From the NCBI GenBank assembly GCA_003557805.1, contig PWNY01000389.1, positions 1 through 14,444 of the forward strand: a stretch of 14,444 nucleotides of DNA, read 5' to 3'. Positions 1 through 7,243 of the stretch are shown here, in pieces. Origin of the DNA: Bacteroidales bacterium. GTDB lineage: Bacteria > Bacteroidota > Bacteroidia > Bacteroidales > UBA7960. A program made the translations under genes and the position numbers. The notes beneath the pieces were generated by a model that worked only from the letters and a program-made list of their open reading frames with translations, was not told where the DNA came from and made no database searches. Numbering within the stretch: the first letter of the stretch is position 1; the number at the start of each line of letters is the position of its first letter.

Positions 1-134
1 CTGTCCACAAAATACCCGACAGGCATTATGCTTACCGAGACAACACCCTCGCTATCCCTGTCATCACCGGCAGAACAGGCAGAAAGCAGCGATATTGCAG
101 CCGCCAGTAAAATCATCCTGTATATTAAGTTCAT
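1..134 (-). CDS. Metal-type ABC transporter substrate-binding lipoprotein (ZnuA/TroA-like), N-terminal fragment
   Basis: Only the first 44 codons are in the window; the gene continues past the left edge. It starts MNLIYRMILLAAAISLLSAC, a lipoprotein signal peptide with lipobox LSAC and the lipidated Cys at residue 20. A short acidic linker follows, then VSVSIMPVGYFVD. That last stretch resembles the first beta strand of cluster A-I metal-binding proteins (SI-P---FV), which deliver Zn2+ or Mn2+ to an ABC permease. The ATG lies 5 nt after the stop of the YtxH-like gene, so the two are probably co-transcribed. The family call rests on about a dozen residues. Another lipid-anchored binding protein is possible; the metal ligands (His residues further on) are outside the window. 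Confidence 0.55.
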   Translation of the reverse strand, partial: MNLIYRMILLAAAISLLSACSAGDDRDSEGVVSVSIMPVGYFVD

Positions 135-139
135 TTTTT

Positions 140-292
140 TCAGTATTTCACCACAACCTCATCTTTTGTTTTTTCTTTGCCGCCTTTTTTATCTTCTGTT
201 TTCTCCTTTCGGTTTGATCCGAAAAGGGCCCCAAGAATGGTTCCCACTGAAAAACCTGCCACAAGCCCTAATAATACTTTTCCTCTTATCAT
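140..292 (-). CDS. YtxH-like small membrane protein
   Basis: This 50-residue ORF is too short for most gene callers. It begins MIRGKVLLGLVAGFSVGTIL and has one Gly/Ala-rich membrane helix at about residues 5-25. It ends in a highly charged Lys/Glu-rich tail (KEKTEDKKGGKEKTKDEVVV). A glycine-rich helix followed by a short -LFGS/LFAP- turn and a charged tail is the signature of YtxH-domain proteins. These are small membrane proteins of unclear role, often linked to stress. The gene precedes the metal-type binding lipoprotein with a 5-nt gap, so they are likely one operon. Whether it contributes to transport is unknown. The plus-strand ORF over the same bases (28-294) is low-complexity and is taken as a shadow. 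Confidence 0.6.
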   Translation of the reverse strand: MIRGKVLLGLVAGFSVGTILGALFGSNRKEKTEDKKGGKEKTKDEVVVKY

Positions 293-372
293 AGTTTTTG
301 GGTTTTAATTGTAAAAACAGATATGTTCAATATTTTCCCACCCACAATATACAAAAAATGGGCGTTGTTTGT

Positions 373-387
373 TTGCCCCGGGGGCAA
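373..387. promoter_or_regulatory. 15-bp perfect dyad in the divergent intergenic region
   Basis: The sequence TTGCCCCGGGGGCAA has two 7-bp arms around one central G. It lies between the YtxH gene (start at 292, minus) and the lipoprotein gene (start at 483, plus). There is no loop, so it cannot form a normal RNA hairpin and looks more like a protein-binding site. No other gene was seen in 293-482. The rest of that stretch is A/T-rich, as expected of promoter DNA. The regulator is unknown. Confidence 0.35.
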
Positions 388-422
388 TAACTTAAAAACT
401 AAAGACTCAAAAAATATTGGAA

Positions 423-456
423 TTTATAATAAAAGAACCTTTTTTTTATATATTTA
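423..456 (+). promoter_or_regulatory. Possible promoter of the 483-1019 lipoprotein gene
   Basis: TATATTTA at 449-456 matches the Bacteroidota -7 element TAnnTTTG at all but the last base. TTTA at 423-426 is a weak -33 element, 22 nt away (19-21 is usual). Transcription would start near 462, about 20 nt before the ATG. The area is strongly A/T-rich, so chance matches are likely. Confidence 0.3.
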
Positions 457-482
457 CGATACAATTAAACCAATCAGCAAAT

Positions 483-1019
483 ATGAAAAAACTTTTGATC
501 ATCGCGGTCCTGGTACTTCCCTTCTTCCTTTTCACGGGCTGTAAGGACCTTCTGGATGTGGAGGAGGATATATCCTTCACTATTATCATCGATGCAAACT
601 CCCAGCAGGAGTCATTTTCAAACTCAAGGGTCTATGACCTAGCAGCCAATGTCGACGTAATTGAGGAGTACGGCAGTAAGATCAAGGAGGTAAGCATAAG
701 CAGGGTCGATGTATGGCTCTCCACCCTACTTCCTGTTGAAGGCCAGAGGTTCACCGGAGGCTCCATCAGCGTGTCCCGGCCCGACGGTAGTGATATTACA
801 CATATCGCAAGCCACCCCCAGATACTGCTGCAGAACCTTTTAAACAACAAAACCAGCATTACCCCCGATTCTGAAGGGCTGAAACTGCTGGGACAGCTTG
901 CAGCCGATCCCCCTCACCGCTTTCAGGTCCACACACAGGGAACGGTCAATGAAGGTCCGATCACCTTCACAATGCACATTGAGTTTACAGGCAAGATGGT
1001 CGCAAACCCCCTGAATTAG
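483..1019 (+). CDS. Hypothetical lipoprotein
   Basis: The product has 178 residues when started at the ATG that opens MKKLLIIAVLVLPFFLFTGC, a clear lipoprotein signal peptide with lipobox FTGC (Cys at residue 20). An in-frame start at 417 would add 22 residues ahead of the signal peptide and is rejected. The mature part is soluble, with alternating hydrophobic residues that suggest a beta-sandwich, and no catalytic motif that I recognise. The start ...CKDLLDVEEDISFT resembles uncharacterised Bacteroidota cell-envelope lipoproteins. It should sit in the inner leaflet or, as is common in this phylum, be sorted to the outer membrane. The gene stands alone and converges on the MEMO1-like gene with only 2 bp between their stop codons. 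Confidence 0.7.
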   Translation: MKKLLIIAVLVLPFFLFTGCKDLLDVEEDISFTIIIDANSQQESFSNSRVYDLAANVDVIEEYGSKIKEVSISRVDVWLSTLLPVEGQRFTGGSISVSRPDGSDITHIASHPQILLQNLLNNKTSITPDSEGLKLLGQLAADPPHRFQVHTQGTVNEGPITFTMHIEFTGKMVANPLN

Positions 1020-1027
1020 ATTCAGGG
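1009..1027. terminator. Stem-loop spanning two convergent stop codons
   Basis: CCCTGAAT-tag-ATTCAGGG is a perfect 8-bp stem with a 3-nt loop. The loop is the TAG stop of the lipoprotein gene. The TGA stop of the convergent MEMO1-like gene (complement of 1022-1024) lies in the right arm. It may serve both transcripts as a minimal terminator or stabilise their 3' ends. Neither strand has a U-tract after it, so intrinsic termination is uncertain. Confidence 0.35.
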
Positions 1028-1876
1028 AGTTGAAAAAAGAAGGCTGTTGTAGTTGACCACTCGGTTTGAAGGTGATACTTCGCCTGAATGGCCGCGTCTT
1101 AGAAGCTTGACACTGTATTTTGCAGAAAGCAGTAATGCATACTCCATCAGTGCCATTACCGGCCCGTATCCGCAAACGGATATGTTGTGCCTTCTGACTA
1201 CCTCGTATACTCCCCTGCTGTCTCTGTCAATTATCCTTTGCAGCACAAGGTCATCAAGGGCCCTGCCACTTACTGGGTCCAGGAAGTGTGAAAAATCAGA
1301 GGATGCAATGAAAAGTAATTCACGCCTGTTTTCCATTGAGGCCCTGAATACTTTTTCCGCAACCAGGAGCGCATTGGCCGGGTTCTGCACCAGCATGTTG
1401 ACCGATACTATCCTGAAGCCCTCACCAAGGAAGTATTGTAAATATGGGACCAATACCTCGGCAGAGTGCTCATCCATCTGTGCCTCCGGAGAAACTGCAA
1501 GGTCAAGGCTGTTCTCAAATTCACTGTCGACCTTTATACAGCCAAGGGGGGTTTCCCATAGGTCATGACCGTCGGTTGACAGCTCCGGCCCGGACCCGCT
1601 ATGGTTGGGATGAACGATTACCACCGTAACATCACCTTCGGCATATTGCCTGCTGGCGGCAAGTTGCATGAAAAAATTGACTATCTGCCTTGCACAGTAG
1701 ACCATTCCTGCATGGGGAAGTATCCCGCCTGTTATCTTGCCCTCAATAGCGGTGGATGCTGCCAGCTTTTTCTCAGCTTCCATTGCCCCATTTATCATCT
1801 CCTTTATCCTGGATGGTTCTGAGGGATAGAAAGTGCCGGCGACCCCGGGTTCTCTTATCCTTTTTTTATTTCTCAT
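1022..1876 (-). CDS. amrB: AmmeMemoRadiSam system protein B (MEMO1 family)
   Basis: The product has 284 residues, normal for a stand-alone MEMO1-like protein. It opens REPGVAGTFYPSEP, the family's characteristic start. The residues lining the metal-binding pocket of MEMO1 are present: His55 in LPHAG, His92 in PNHSG, Asp194 and His197 in SSDFSH, and Cys235 in VCGYGP. The family motif EHSAEVLVPYLQYF is also clear. MEMO1 proteins resemble class III extradiol dioxygenases in fold, and human MEMO1 binds copper and iron; the bacterial reaction is not settled. The gene follows the radical-SAM partner by 14 nt, so they should be one transcript. No AMMECR1 domain is fused to it or encoded nearby. Confidence 0.9.
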   Translation of the reverse strand: MRNKKRIREPGVAGTFYPSEPSRIKEMINGAMEAEKKLAASTAIEGKITGGILPHAGMVYCARQIVNFFMQLAASRQYAEGDVTVVIVHPNHSGSGPELSTDGHDLWETPLGCIKVDSEFENSLDLAVSPEAQMDEHSAEVLVPYLQYFLGEGFRIVSVNMLVQNPANALLVAEKVFRASMENRRELLFIASSDFSHFLDPVSGRALDDLVLQRIIDRDSRGVYEVVRRHNISVCGYGPVMALMEYALLLSAKYSVKLLRRGHSGEVSPSNRVVNYNSLLFSTP

Positions 1877-1890
1877 TACAAAGACGTTTA

Positions 1891-2757
1891 TCAGTGAACA
1901 TTCCCCAGGTATACCCTGTCAAGGTGTTCTTCAGCAATTGTTTTCATCCTGTGCATGGTTGCAAGTGGCGTTGGCGGGTAAGTGGCCTTCCATGACGGGA
2001 AATAACGGTTGATGTGAAGCACACACCCCCTTCCTGCCTCACTTGCTATCCAGTGGACCATCTCTTTGAAGTTGCCGGTGTCATCATTCAGGCCGGTCAC
2101 TACCAAGAAGCTTATCTCAAGGTGAATGCCCCTGCCTGCAATTGCCTTTATACTCCTCAATACAGGCGAAAGGCTTCCGCCTGCATATTGCCTGTAAAAA
2201 TCATCGCTGAAGGATTTAAGGTCCACGTTGAAGGCATCACACACATCCATTAGCTGCTCAAGCGGTTCACTGTTTATATATCCGTTGGTGACAACCACGT
2301 TCTTTTTACCCTCCTGCCGGATAAGTGTGGACATATCAAACATATACTCAAACCATACAGCAGGCTCGTTATAGGTGTATGCAAGACCAAGGCCACCATA
2401 TGAAACGGCCTTTTTCACAACCTGCCCGGGTGAGTGGAAACCTGCACCAGGATCAGGTGCACACTTCGATATAGAAGCATTCTGGCACCAGGGGCAGCTT
2501 AAATTACATCCGTAGCTGCCAACCGACAGTATCATGTTTTTTGGGAAGAAATGGTAAAGGGGTTTCTTCTCGACCGGGTCAAGGTGCAGTGCTGACAGCC
2601 TGCCATAACTTTCTGCGAACAGCTTTCCGCTCCTGTTAACCCGCGCCCGGCAAATGCCGGCTTCACCAGGTTCCATAAGACAAGCATGCGGGCAAAGAAG
2701 GCAACGTACCTTGTTGTCCTTTAGAGTTTTGTAGTATACCGCCTCCACAGTCCTCAT
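1891..2757 (-). CDS. amrS: AmmeMemoRadiSam system radical SAM enzyme
   Basis: The product has 288 residues. The radical-SAM cluster motif is Cys84-x3-Cys88-x2-Cys91 in YGCNLSCPWCQN, which binds the 4Fe-4S cluster that cleaves S-adenosylmethionine. An N-terminal Cys group (Cys19, 22, 26, 36 in CLLCPHACLMEPGEAGIC) is typical of this subfamily and of pyruvate-formate-lyase-activating-like enzymes. Further family landmarks are AYTYNEPAVWFEYM and the strand VTNGY. The substrate is unknown; in other genomes the gene is found with MEMO1 and AMMECR1 partners. It lies 66 nt after the glycosylase gene and 14 nt before the MEMO1 gene. A weak -7 match (TAACTTTA, minus strand, in the 66-nt gap) could give it its own promoter. 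Confidence 0.9.
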   Translation of the reverse strand: MRTVEAVYYKTLKDNKVRCLLCPHACLMEPGEAGICRARVNRSGKLFAESYGRLSALHLDPVEKKPLYHFFPKNMILSVGSYGCNLSCPWCQNASISKCAPDPGAGFHSPGQVVKKAVSYGGLGLAYTYNEPAVWFEYMFDMSTLIRQEGKKNVVVTNGYINSEPLEQLMDVCDAFNVDLKSFSDDFYRQYAGGSLSPVLRSIKAIAGRGIHLEISFLVVTGLNDDTGNFKEMVHWIASEAGRGCVLHINRYFPSWKATYPPTPLATMHRMKTIAEEHLDRVYLGNVH

Positions 2758-2823
2758 ACACTGAATCCAAATGAATTCTTACTGCCCATAAAGTTAATGA
2801 AACCACAGGATATTAACCAGCGG

Positions 2824-3390
2824 TCATTTATCCCCAACTCCGCTGTGCCACACAGGGCCTGAGAGCAGCACCTTGCTGTATACAGGGCAGTCAGGGCTAT
2901 GGGCTCCCGGCAAATAGCCGGTGCTCATGAGGAATTCATTGACGATCTCGGGCCCTGTAAATTTGAAAGTCTTCCTGAAAAGGGCAGTCCATTGCTTTAG
3001 CTCCTTTGGATGGTGAATGTCCAACCAGTTTTTGAATGACCCGAACTCCTGTTGTATTTCTGTTATTACCCCGGCATTATGGATCACCGCATCAACCTTC
3101 CTGCGGTTCCTTACAATACCACTGTCGCTTAATAGTCGCTCCCTGTCGGCCAGGGAGTATCCGGCAACCCGGGCTACATCAAATCCGTCAAAGGCCCTGC
3201 GGAAGTTCTCCTGCTTTTTCAGCATCAGGGTCCAGCTAAGCCCTGCCTGGTTGATCTCGAGTATCAGCCTGCCAAACAAGGTGTTATCGTCCCTTACTGC
3301 AAAACCATGAACCTTGTCATGGTGTATACGGTCAACATGATATTCAGGCAGGTGGCGCACCTTCTCACAATATGATGCGGGAGCTGGCAT
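2824..3390 (-). CDS. DNA-3-methyladenine glycosylase I family protein (Tag-like)
   Basis: The product has 188 residues, the usual Tag length. Tag removes N3-methyladenine from alkylated DNA in base-excision repair. The core LILEINQAGLSW contains Glu45, matching the catalytic Glu38 of E. coli Tag. ENFRRAFDGFD, GIVRNRRKVDAVIHNA and FKFTGPEIVNEFLMSTG are strong family signatures. A zinc-snap can be built from Cys8, His23 or His24, His164 and Cys168 (HSPDC). The N-terminus is divergent: the usual RCxW start and the YHDxEWG motif are replaced by YCEKVRHLP and IHHDKVHG. It may therefore be a distinct subfamily with altered substrate range. It may lead an operon with the two AmmeMemoRadiSam genes. 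Confidence 0.85.
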   Translation of the reverse strand: MPAPASYCEKVRHLPEYHVDRIHHDKVHGFAVRDDNTLFGRLILEINQAGLSWTLMLKKQENFRRAFDGFDVARVAGYSLADRERLLSDSGIVRNRRKVDAVIHNAGVITEIQQEFGSFKNWLDIHHPKELKQWTALFRKTFKFTGPEIVNEFLMSTGYLPGAHSPDCPVYSKVLLSGPVWHSGVGDK

Positions 3391-3443
3391 GGGTAATGGT
3401 TTTTTGTGAAATTAACAATTTATCACTGCGGCTGTCATATTTT

Positions 3444-3476
3444 TTTGACTTTTTACAGCTAACTGTATTAAATTGC
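3444..3476 (+). promoter_or_regulatory. Possible promoter of the MgtC-like gene
   Basis: TTTG at 3444-3447 is followed after 21 nt by TAAATTGC at 3469-3476, an imperfect match to the -7 element TAnnTTTG. Transcription would start near 3482, about 15 nt before the ATG. It lies in the 106-bp divergent gap between the glycosylase and MgtC genes. Confidence 0.35.
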
Positions 3477-3496
3477 AGGCTAAAAACACTGGTTCC

Positions 3497-4189
3497 ATGG
3501 ACGCAATTAATTTTGACATCAGCCAGTCGCTCGTGCTTCTTGTACAGCTGTTGCTGGCAACAATACTTGGTGCCCTTGTGGGCCTTGAAAGATAAATACA
3601 CGGCCGCCCGGCAGGTTTAAGGACACACATCCTTGTATGCCTGGGGTCAGCCCTGATAATTGTAGCTTTCGAGCAGTTACAGAGTGCACTTGTGAATGCC
3701 GGAGGGGGCGTACTTGCACTTGACCCAGCCAGGGCCGCAGCGGGCGTCATAACCGGTATAGGTTTTCTGGGTGCGGGGACAATATTAAAGGGCAAGGATC
3801 ATGTCATGGGCCTTACAACCGCCGCATCCATATGGGTGGTCGCTGCAATCGGAATTGCAACGGGCCTTGGCCAGTATTTCCTTGCAGTAACCGCAACTAT
3901 TCTGGTCCTCTTCGTGCTTTTTGTCCTTCACAAAATCGACATCAAAAGCGAACATTACGGAGAGATCTTCCTCCAGGGTACGGGGGGAACAGGCTTCTAC
4001 GAAAGTTCCAGGCATGAAATCACCTCAATGGGCTTCCATGTAAAAGGATATGATATAGAGGCAATAAGCAGGGACGGCGATATCAAGATTCGCTTCCTTG
4101 TAAAGTACAAACAGGCAGAGGTAGGCGTCGGTGTTATCGAAAAACTCTTCAGGATAGAGGGAGTAAATGCCGTATCCTGGAGCAGGTAA
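3497..4189 (+). pseudogene. MgtC/SapB family membrane protein, interrupted by one in-frame TAA
   Basis: Read through from ATG 3497, frame 2 encodes 230 residues, a full MgtC/SapB protein. It has N-terminal helices MDAINFDISQSLVLLVQLLL..GALVGLER, then GRPAGLRTHILVCLGSAL, DPARAAAGVITGIGFLGAGTI and GLTTAASIWVVAAIGIATG. A soluble C-terminal domain of about 80 residues follows. The TAA is at 3593-3595 (codon 33). It falls between LER and IHGRPAGLRTH, where family members read LERE-x-x-GR-AGLRTH. A single base change from GAA, AAA or CAA would explain it, with no frameshift. A restart at GTG 3692 would lose the first helices and the GRxAGLRTH motif. MgtC proteins act in Mg2+-limited growth or membrane-potential control. 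It is either a recent pseudogene or a base-call error. Confidence 0.8.
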
Positions 4190-4223
4190 CCAATACCTGA
4201 CCCCGCCTGCAGCTTACTCAATA

Positions 4224-4649
4224 TCAGTGTTCAATATTTATTGTTATGGCAGCAATTGACTCATTTCCCGATACATCAGTAAGGAATATCATAAAGTGGT
4301 ACTCCCCCGTTTTGATCTCACCGGGTATGTCAATCTCCATGGAAACCTCCTCAGACCTGCCTGACAGCTCTCCGGTGTGCACATAATGCCACTTCTCATC
4401 CTCTTCCTCATGCTTCTTGTGGTCATGATCCCCACCATAATGGATGTCTATCTTGAAGGCATTAAGCCCAACATTGTCTGAGAATTCTGCGATGAAGTTC
4501 AGATTTTGTCCAGGCCTGAACACCTGCTCCGCACCCGGCGAGTATACTGTCATAGTTGGCTTTTCGGTATCTATTTCATCATCGCTGCATCCGGTGATGC
4601 CAAAACCCAGAAACAGAACAAACAAATAAAGAATCGGTTTTAATTTCAT
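4224..4649 (-). CDS. His-rich DUF4625-like lipoprotein
   Basis: The product has 141 residues from the ATG of MKLKPILYLFVLFLGFGITGC, a lipoprotein signal peptide with Cys at residue 21. In-frame starts further upstream (4679, 4694) would put charged residues ahead of it. The mature part is one immunoglobulin-like beta-sandwich: DTEKPTMTVYSPGAEQVFRPG, FSDNVGLNAFKIDI, and TGEYHFMIFLTDVSGNES at the end. This is the pattern of DUF4625 proteins. A loop at residues 70-91 is rich in potential metal ligands (H70, H75, H77, H80, H88, H91 plus many acidic residues). It follows the TonB receptor gene by 89 nt. I infer that it assists the receptor on the cell surface, perhaps as a metal-binding lipoprotein. 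The function is not established. Confidence 0.75.
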   Translation of the reverse strand: MKLKPILYLFVLFLGFGITGCSDDEIDTEKPTMTVYSPGAEQVFRPGQNLNFIAEFSDNVGLNAFKIDIHYGGDHDHKKHEEEDEKWHYVHTGELSGRSEEVSMEIDIPGEIKTGEYHFMIFLTDVSGNESIAAITINIEH

Positions 4650-4738
4650 TTTAATACACTTTTTGGTTAAAAATCTCATAATTTTAGTTTGCAATAATAT
4701 AAATTATGCCACAACTCAAAAGTCAGTACGCGGCCTTT

Positions 4739-7183
4739 CTATTCTCTTATTTCTACTGGTATACCCAGTGTGACGACTACGTTCCTTCCCGGCTCTGGCA
4801 GCTCCAGCCTCCTGTAAAAACTCAGATGGTTCTTGTATCTTTTATCGAAAAGGTTCTGGACAAAAAGACCTAAACGAATATTTGAGCGCCCGGCCGGTAA
4901 ACTGGCAGTAAAGCCAGCGTTAAACAAGGTGTAGGCAGCTGTTTCCGGCTCATTCCTTGCCACCCTTGACTGCCCTGCGACACTCCTGACCGACAGGCTG
5001 AACCTCAGGTCTGCTTCAGGCCATGGAAGCAGCGGGGGCGAATATGATAAATCTGATTTTACTGCAGGCGGCGGGATAAATGGCAACGGAAAGTTCTCCC
5101 TAAGGTCCTCAGCCCATATGAACTCTCCCGTAACAGAAAGTTCCAGCTCATTTGTCAGGCTGTAAGCGGCATACACCTCACCTCCCAGGTGGATAGCCCT
5201 TGTCTGGCTGAAAATATATATCTGACCCGCCCCGGGCAAAAATGAAAAATTGCCGGAAGGCCTCAAAAACAGGTAGTTTGAAAAGTAGCTCAGGAAAGGA
5301 CTTATCACCAAACGCAATCTCTCTTTCTCCACTACCATACCCAGGTCCAGCTGGTATGCACGCTCTGTATTCAATGTGGTATCACCCATTTCATGACGGA
5401 AGGAGCCGTGGTGTATACCGTTTGCTGAGAGCTCGATGGCATTTGGAGTGCGGTAACTGCTGCCGATGTTCATCCTCAGCTCCAGGTCGTCGCCGGCATC
5501 CCATGACACTCCTGCATTGGCAGTGAAGTTAAAAAATGAAGTGTCAAATTCCGGGCTCCTCTCCCTGTAGTGAGAAATTGTGTTACTGTCAGTCCACACC
5601 TCCTCGTAATGGGCAGATATATCAACCACTGACCAGTCTGCCCTTATACCTGCCTCAAAGCTCATGTCATCCCTCCCCTGCCAGTTTAATACACTGAACG
5701 CGCCCAGGCCATGCTCATGGTAATCAGGAAGCAAAAAGCCATACCCCCCCTTCGTGTTTTCCTGCCACCTGCCATCGAACCCGGCAAGCAGGCGTTTATC
5801 CCCGTCAAGGTTGAAATTATACCTAATACCCGATGAAACAGTATGAAGAACAAGCTCCAGCTCAAGGTCGTGATCCGGTAAAGGGCCGGCACCGTGAACA
5901 TGCGGCTTGTTTAGCTCCCTGCGATGGTTTAGCTGGTAACCAATGTCGATATCCAGCCAGCCACCGGGCATAAACAGGCTTGTGTTCGATATCAGCTTAA
6001 AGTGTCCAATTTTTTGTTTTGGATATGAAGGTGTCCTGGAGTAAGTGTAGTTTTCAAGGGCAGATGCATCTGGCAGGCCATGTGAGCCCGGGAAGAACCC
6101 GGCATCCTGCCTGAAGCTGCTTGCCGTGACCGATGTAACCCCCCAGTTCCCCCTTGCGCCGGCAGAAAGTGTCATGCTCACATCTCTTCCCGAGGTGTTG
6201 GCAAGTATCCCGTTTTTTACAGGTATTATCCAGTTGTTATAAGTAAAGCTGTCGGCAGGCACGGTGTAGTCAGCATAGTCCTGGGCTGAGAACCGCAACC
6301 GTAAAAACCTGCCCTCCCTGCTGTATTCGGCCATCTGGGAAAGGGCGGCAAGACTGTTGTTACTGCGCCCGGTCAGTAATGTTTCTGTGCGGAATGAATT
6401 CCCCGAAGGCACCGATGGCGGCCTTATGTTTATCGCACCACCTATAGCATCACTACCGTAAATAAGCGCCGCGGGACCCTTTATTATCTCAAGCCTTTCA
6501 ACAGAATACTGGTCAACCTCAAGGCCGTGGTCCGACCCCCACTGATGCCCCTCCTGTTTGATGCCGTTCTCAGCGAACACCACCCTGTTATGTGACATGC
6601 CCCTTATAACAGGTTTTGATATACCCGAACCTATATCCATTGAGTTTATGCCAGGAAGCGCCGCAAGCGACTGCATCAGCGTGGTGCCGGGGTTCTCCTC
6701 GATAAAGCGCCTGTCAACCAGCCTTGTCTCAAGGGAGCGCCCCCTCACAGGCAAGAGGTTTCCTGCCTCACTTACTACAACCTCGTCAAGCATTAGGTCA
6801 GTGGCTTCCATATGAATCTCAACATAGCGGGATTGTGGACCCAGTATCAGGCTCCGGGAAGCCTTCCCGTATCCGAGATACGACACCACAAGTTCATGCT
6901 CCCCGGGATCGATTCCAGAAAATATAAACCTTCCCCCGGCATCTGTCTGCACTCCGTGCCGCCCCGTATCAAGATACACGTTCGCACCCGGCAGCGGCAG
7001 GCCCTTTTCATCGAATACCACACCATATAAAGCTCCTCTATCAGGTACAGTAAGTTCTTCAAGCTCACCTGAACCACGGGGTTCATTCCACACTTCGGCC
7101 TTTCCCTGCAATGAAGGCAGAGTTAAAAAAATCAGTACCGTGAAAAAACATACTGAAAGGCAGAACCTGTTTGACATAAACAC
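4739..7183 (-). CDS. TonB-dependent outer-membrane receptor, candidate transition-metal receptor
   Basis: The product has 814 residues with a signal peptide at about 1-29. A carboxypeptidase-regulatory-like beta domain spans about 50-128 (GALYGVVFDEKGLPLPGANVYL...GYGKASRSL). The plug starts at LDEVVVSE (132-139) and includes PGINSMDIGSGISKPVIRGM, then VERLEIIKGPAALIYGSDAIGGAINI at about 228-253. A 22-strand barrel follows, ending FVQNLFDKRYKNHLSF..., the usual C-terminal pattern. Possible metal ligands are visible in the plug (EGHQWGSDHGLEVD: H213, D218, H219) and in a barrel loop (HVHGAGPLPDHD: H428, H430, D437, H438). This resembles ZnuD-type zinc receptors, but the substrate is inferred. 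A second ATG at 7177 is an equally good start. The gene sits between two His-rich envelope proteins, which supports a metal role. Confidence 0.85.
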   Translation of the reverse strand: MFMSNRFCLSVCFFTVLIFLTLPSLQGKAEVWNEPRGSGELEELTVPDRGALYGVVFDEKGLPLPGANVYLDTGRHGVQTDAGGRFIFSGIDPGEHELVVSYLGYGKASRSLILGPQSRYVEIHMEATDLMLDEVVVSEAGNLLPVRGRSLETRLVDRRFIEENPGTTLMQSLAALPGINSMDIGSGISKPVIRGMSHNRVVFAENGIKQEGHQWGSDHGLEVDQYSVERLEIIKGPAALIYGSDAIGGAINIRPPSVPSGNSFRTETLLTGRSNNSLAALSQMAEYSREGRFLRLRFSAQDYADYTVPADSFTYNNWIIPVKNGILANTSGRDVSMTLSAGARGNWGVTSVTASSFRQDAGFFPGSHGLPDASALENYTYSRTPSYPKQKIGHFKLISNTSLFMPGGWLDIDIGYQLNHRRELNKPHVHGAGPLPDHDLELELVLHTVSSGIRYNFNLDGDKRLLAGFDGRWQENTKGGYGFLLPDYHEHGLGAFSVLNWQGRDDMSFEAGIRADWSVVDISAHYEEVWTDSNTISHYRERSPEFDTSFFNFTANAGVSWDAGDDLELRMNIGSSYRTPNAIELSANGIHHGSFRHEMGDTTLNTERAYQLDLGMVVEKERLRLVISPFLSYFSNYLFLRPSGNFSFLPGAGQIYIFSQTRAIHLGGEVYAAYSLTNELELSVTGEFIWAEDLRENFPLPFIPPPAVKSDLSYSPPLLPWPEADLRFSLSVRSVAGQSRVARNEPETAAYTLFNAGFTASLPAGRSNIRLGLFVQNLFDKRYKNHLSFYRRLELPEPGRNVVVTLGIPVEIRE

Positions 7184-7243
7184 TATTGACTATTACCGGC
7201 CGTATAAACATAAACCGGACTTTTTCACAAATAATACAAAATA

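Noticed and set aside
28..294. Plus-strand ORF of 88 codons
   Set aside because: Low-complexity translation; the minus strand of the same bases encodes two recognisable proteins.
3372..3620. ORF of 82 codons overlapping the MgtC start
   Set aside because: It is in a different frame from the MgtC gene and crosses the divergent promoter region. The interruption of MgtC is a point stop, not a frameshift, so this ORF does not rescue it.
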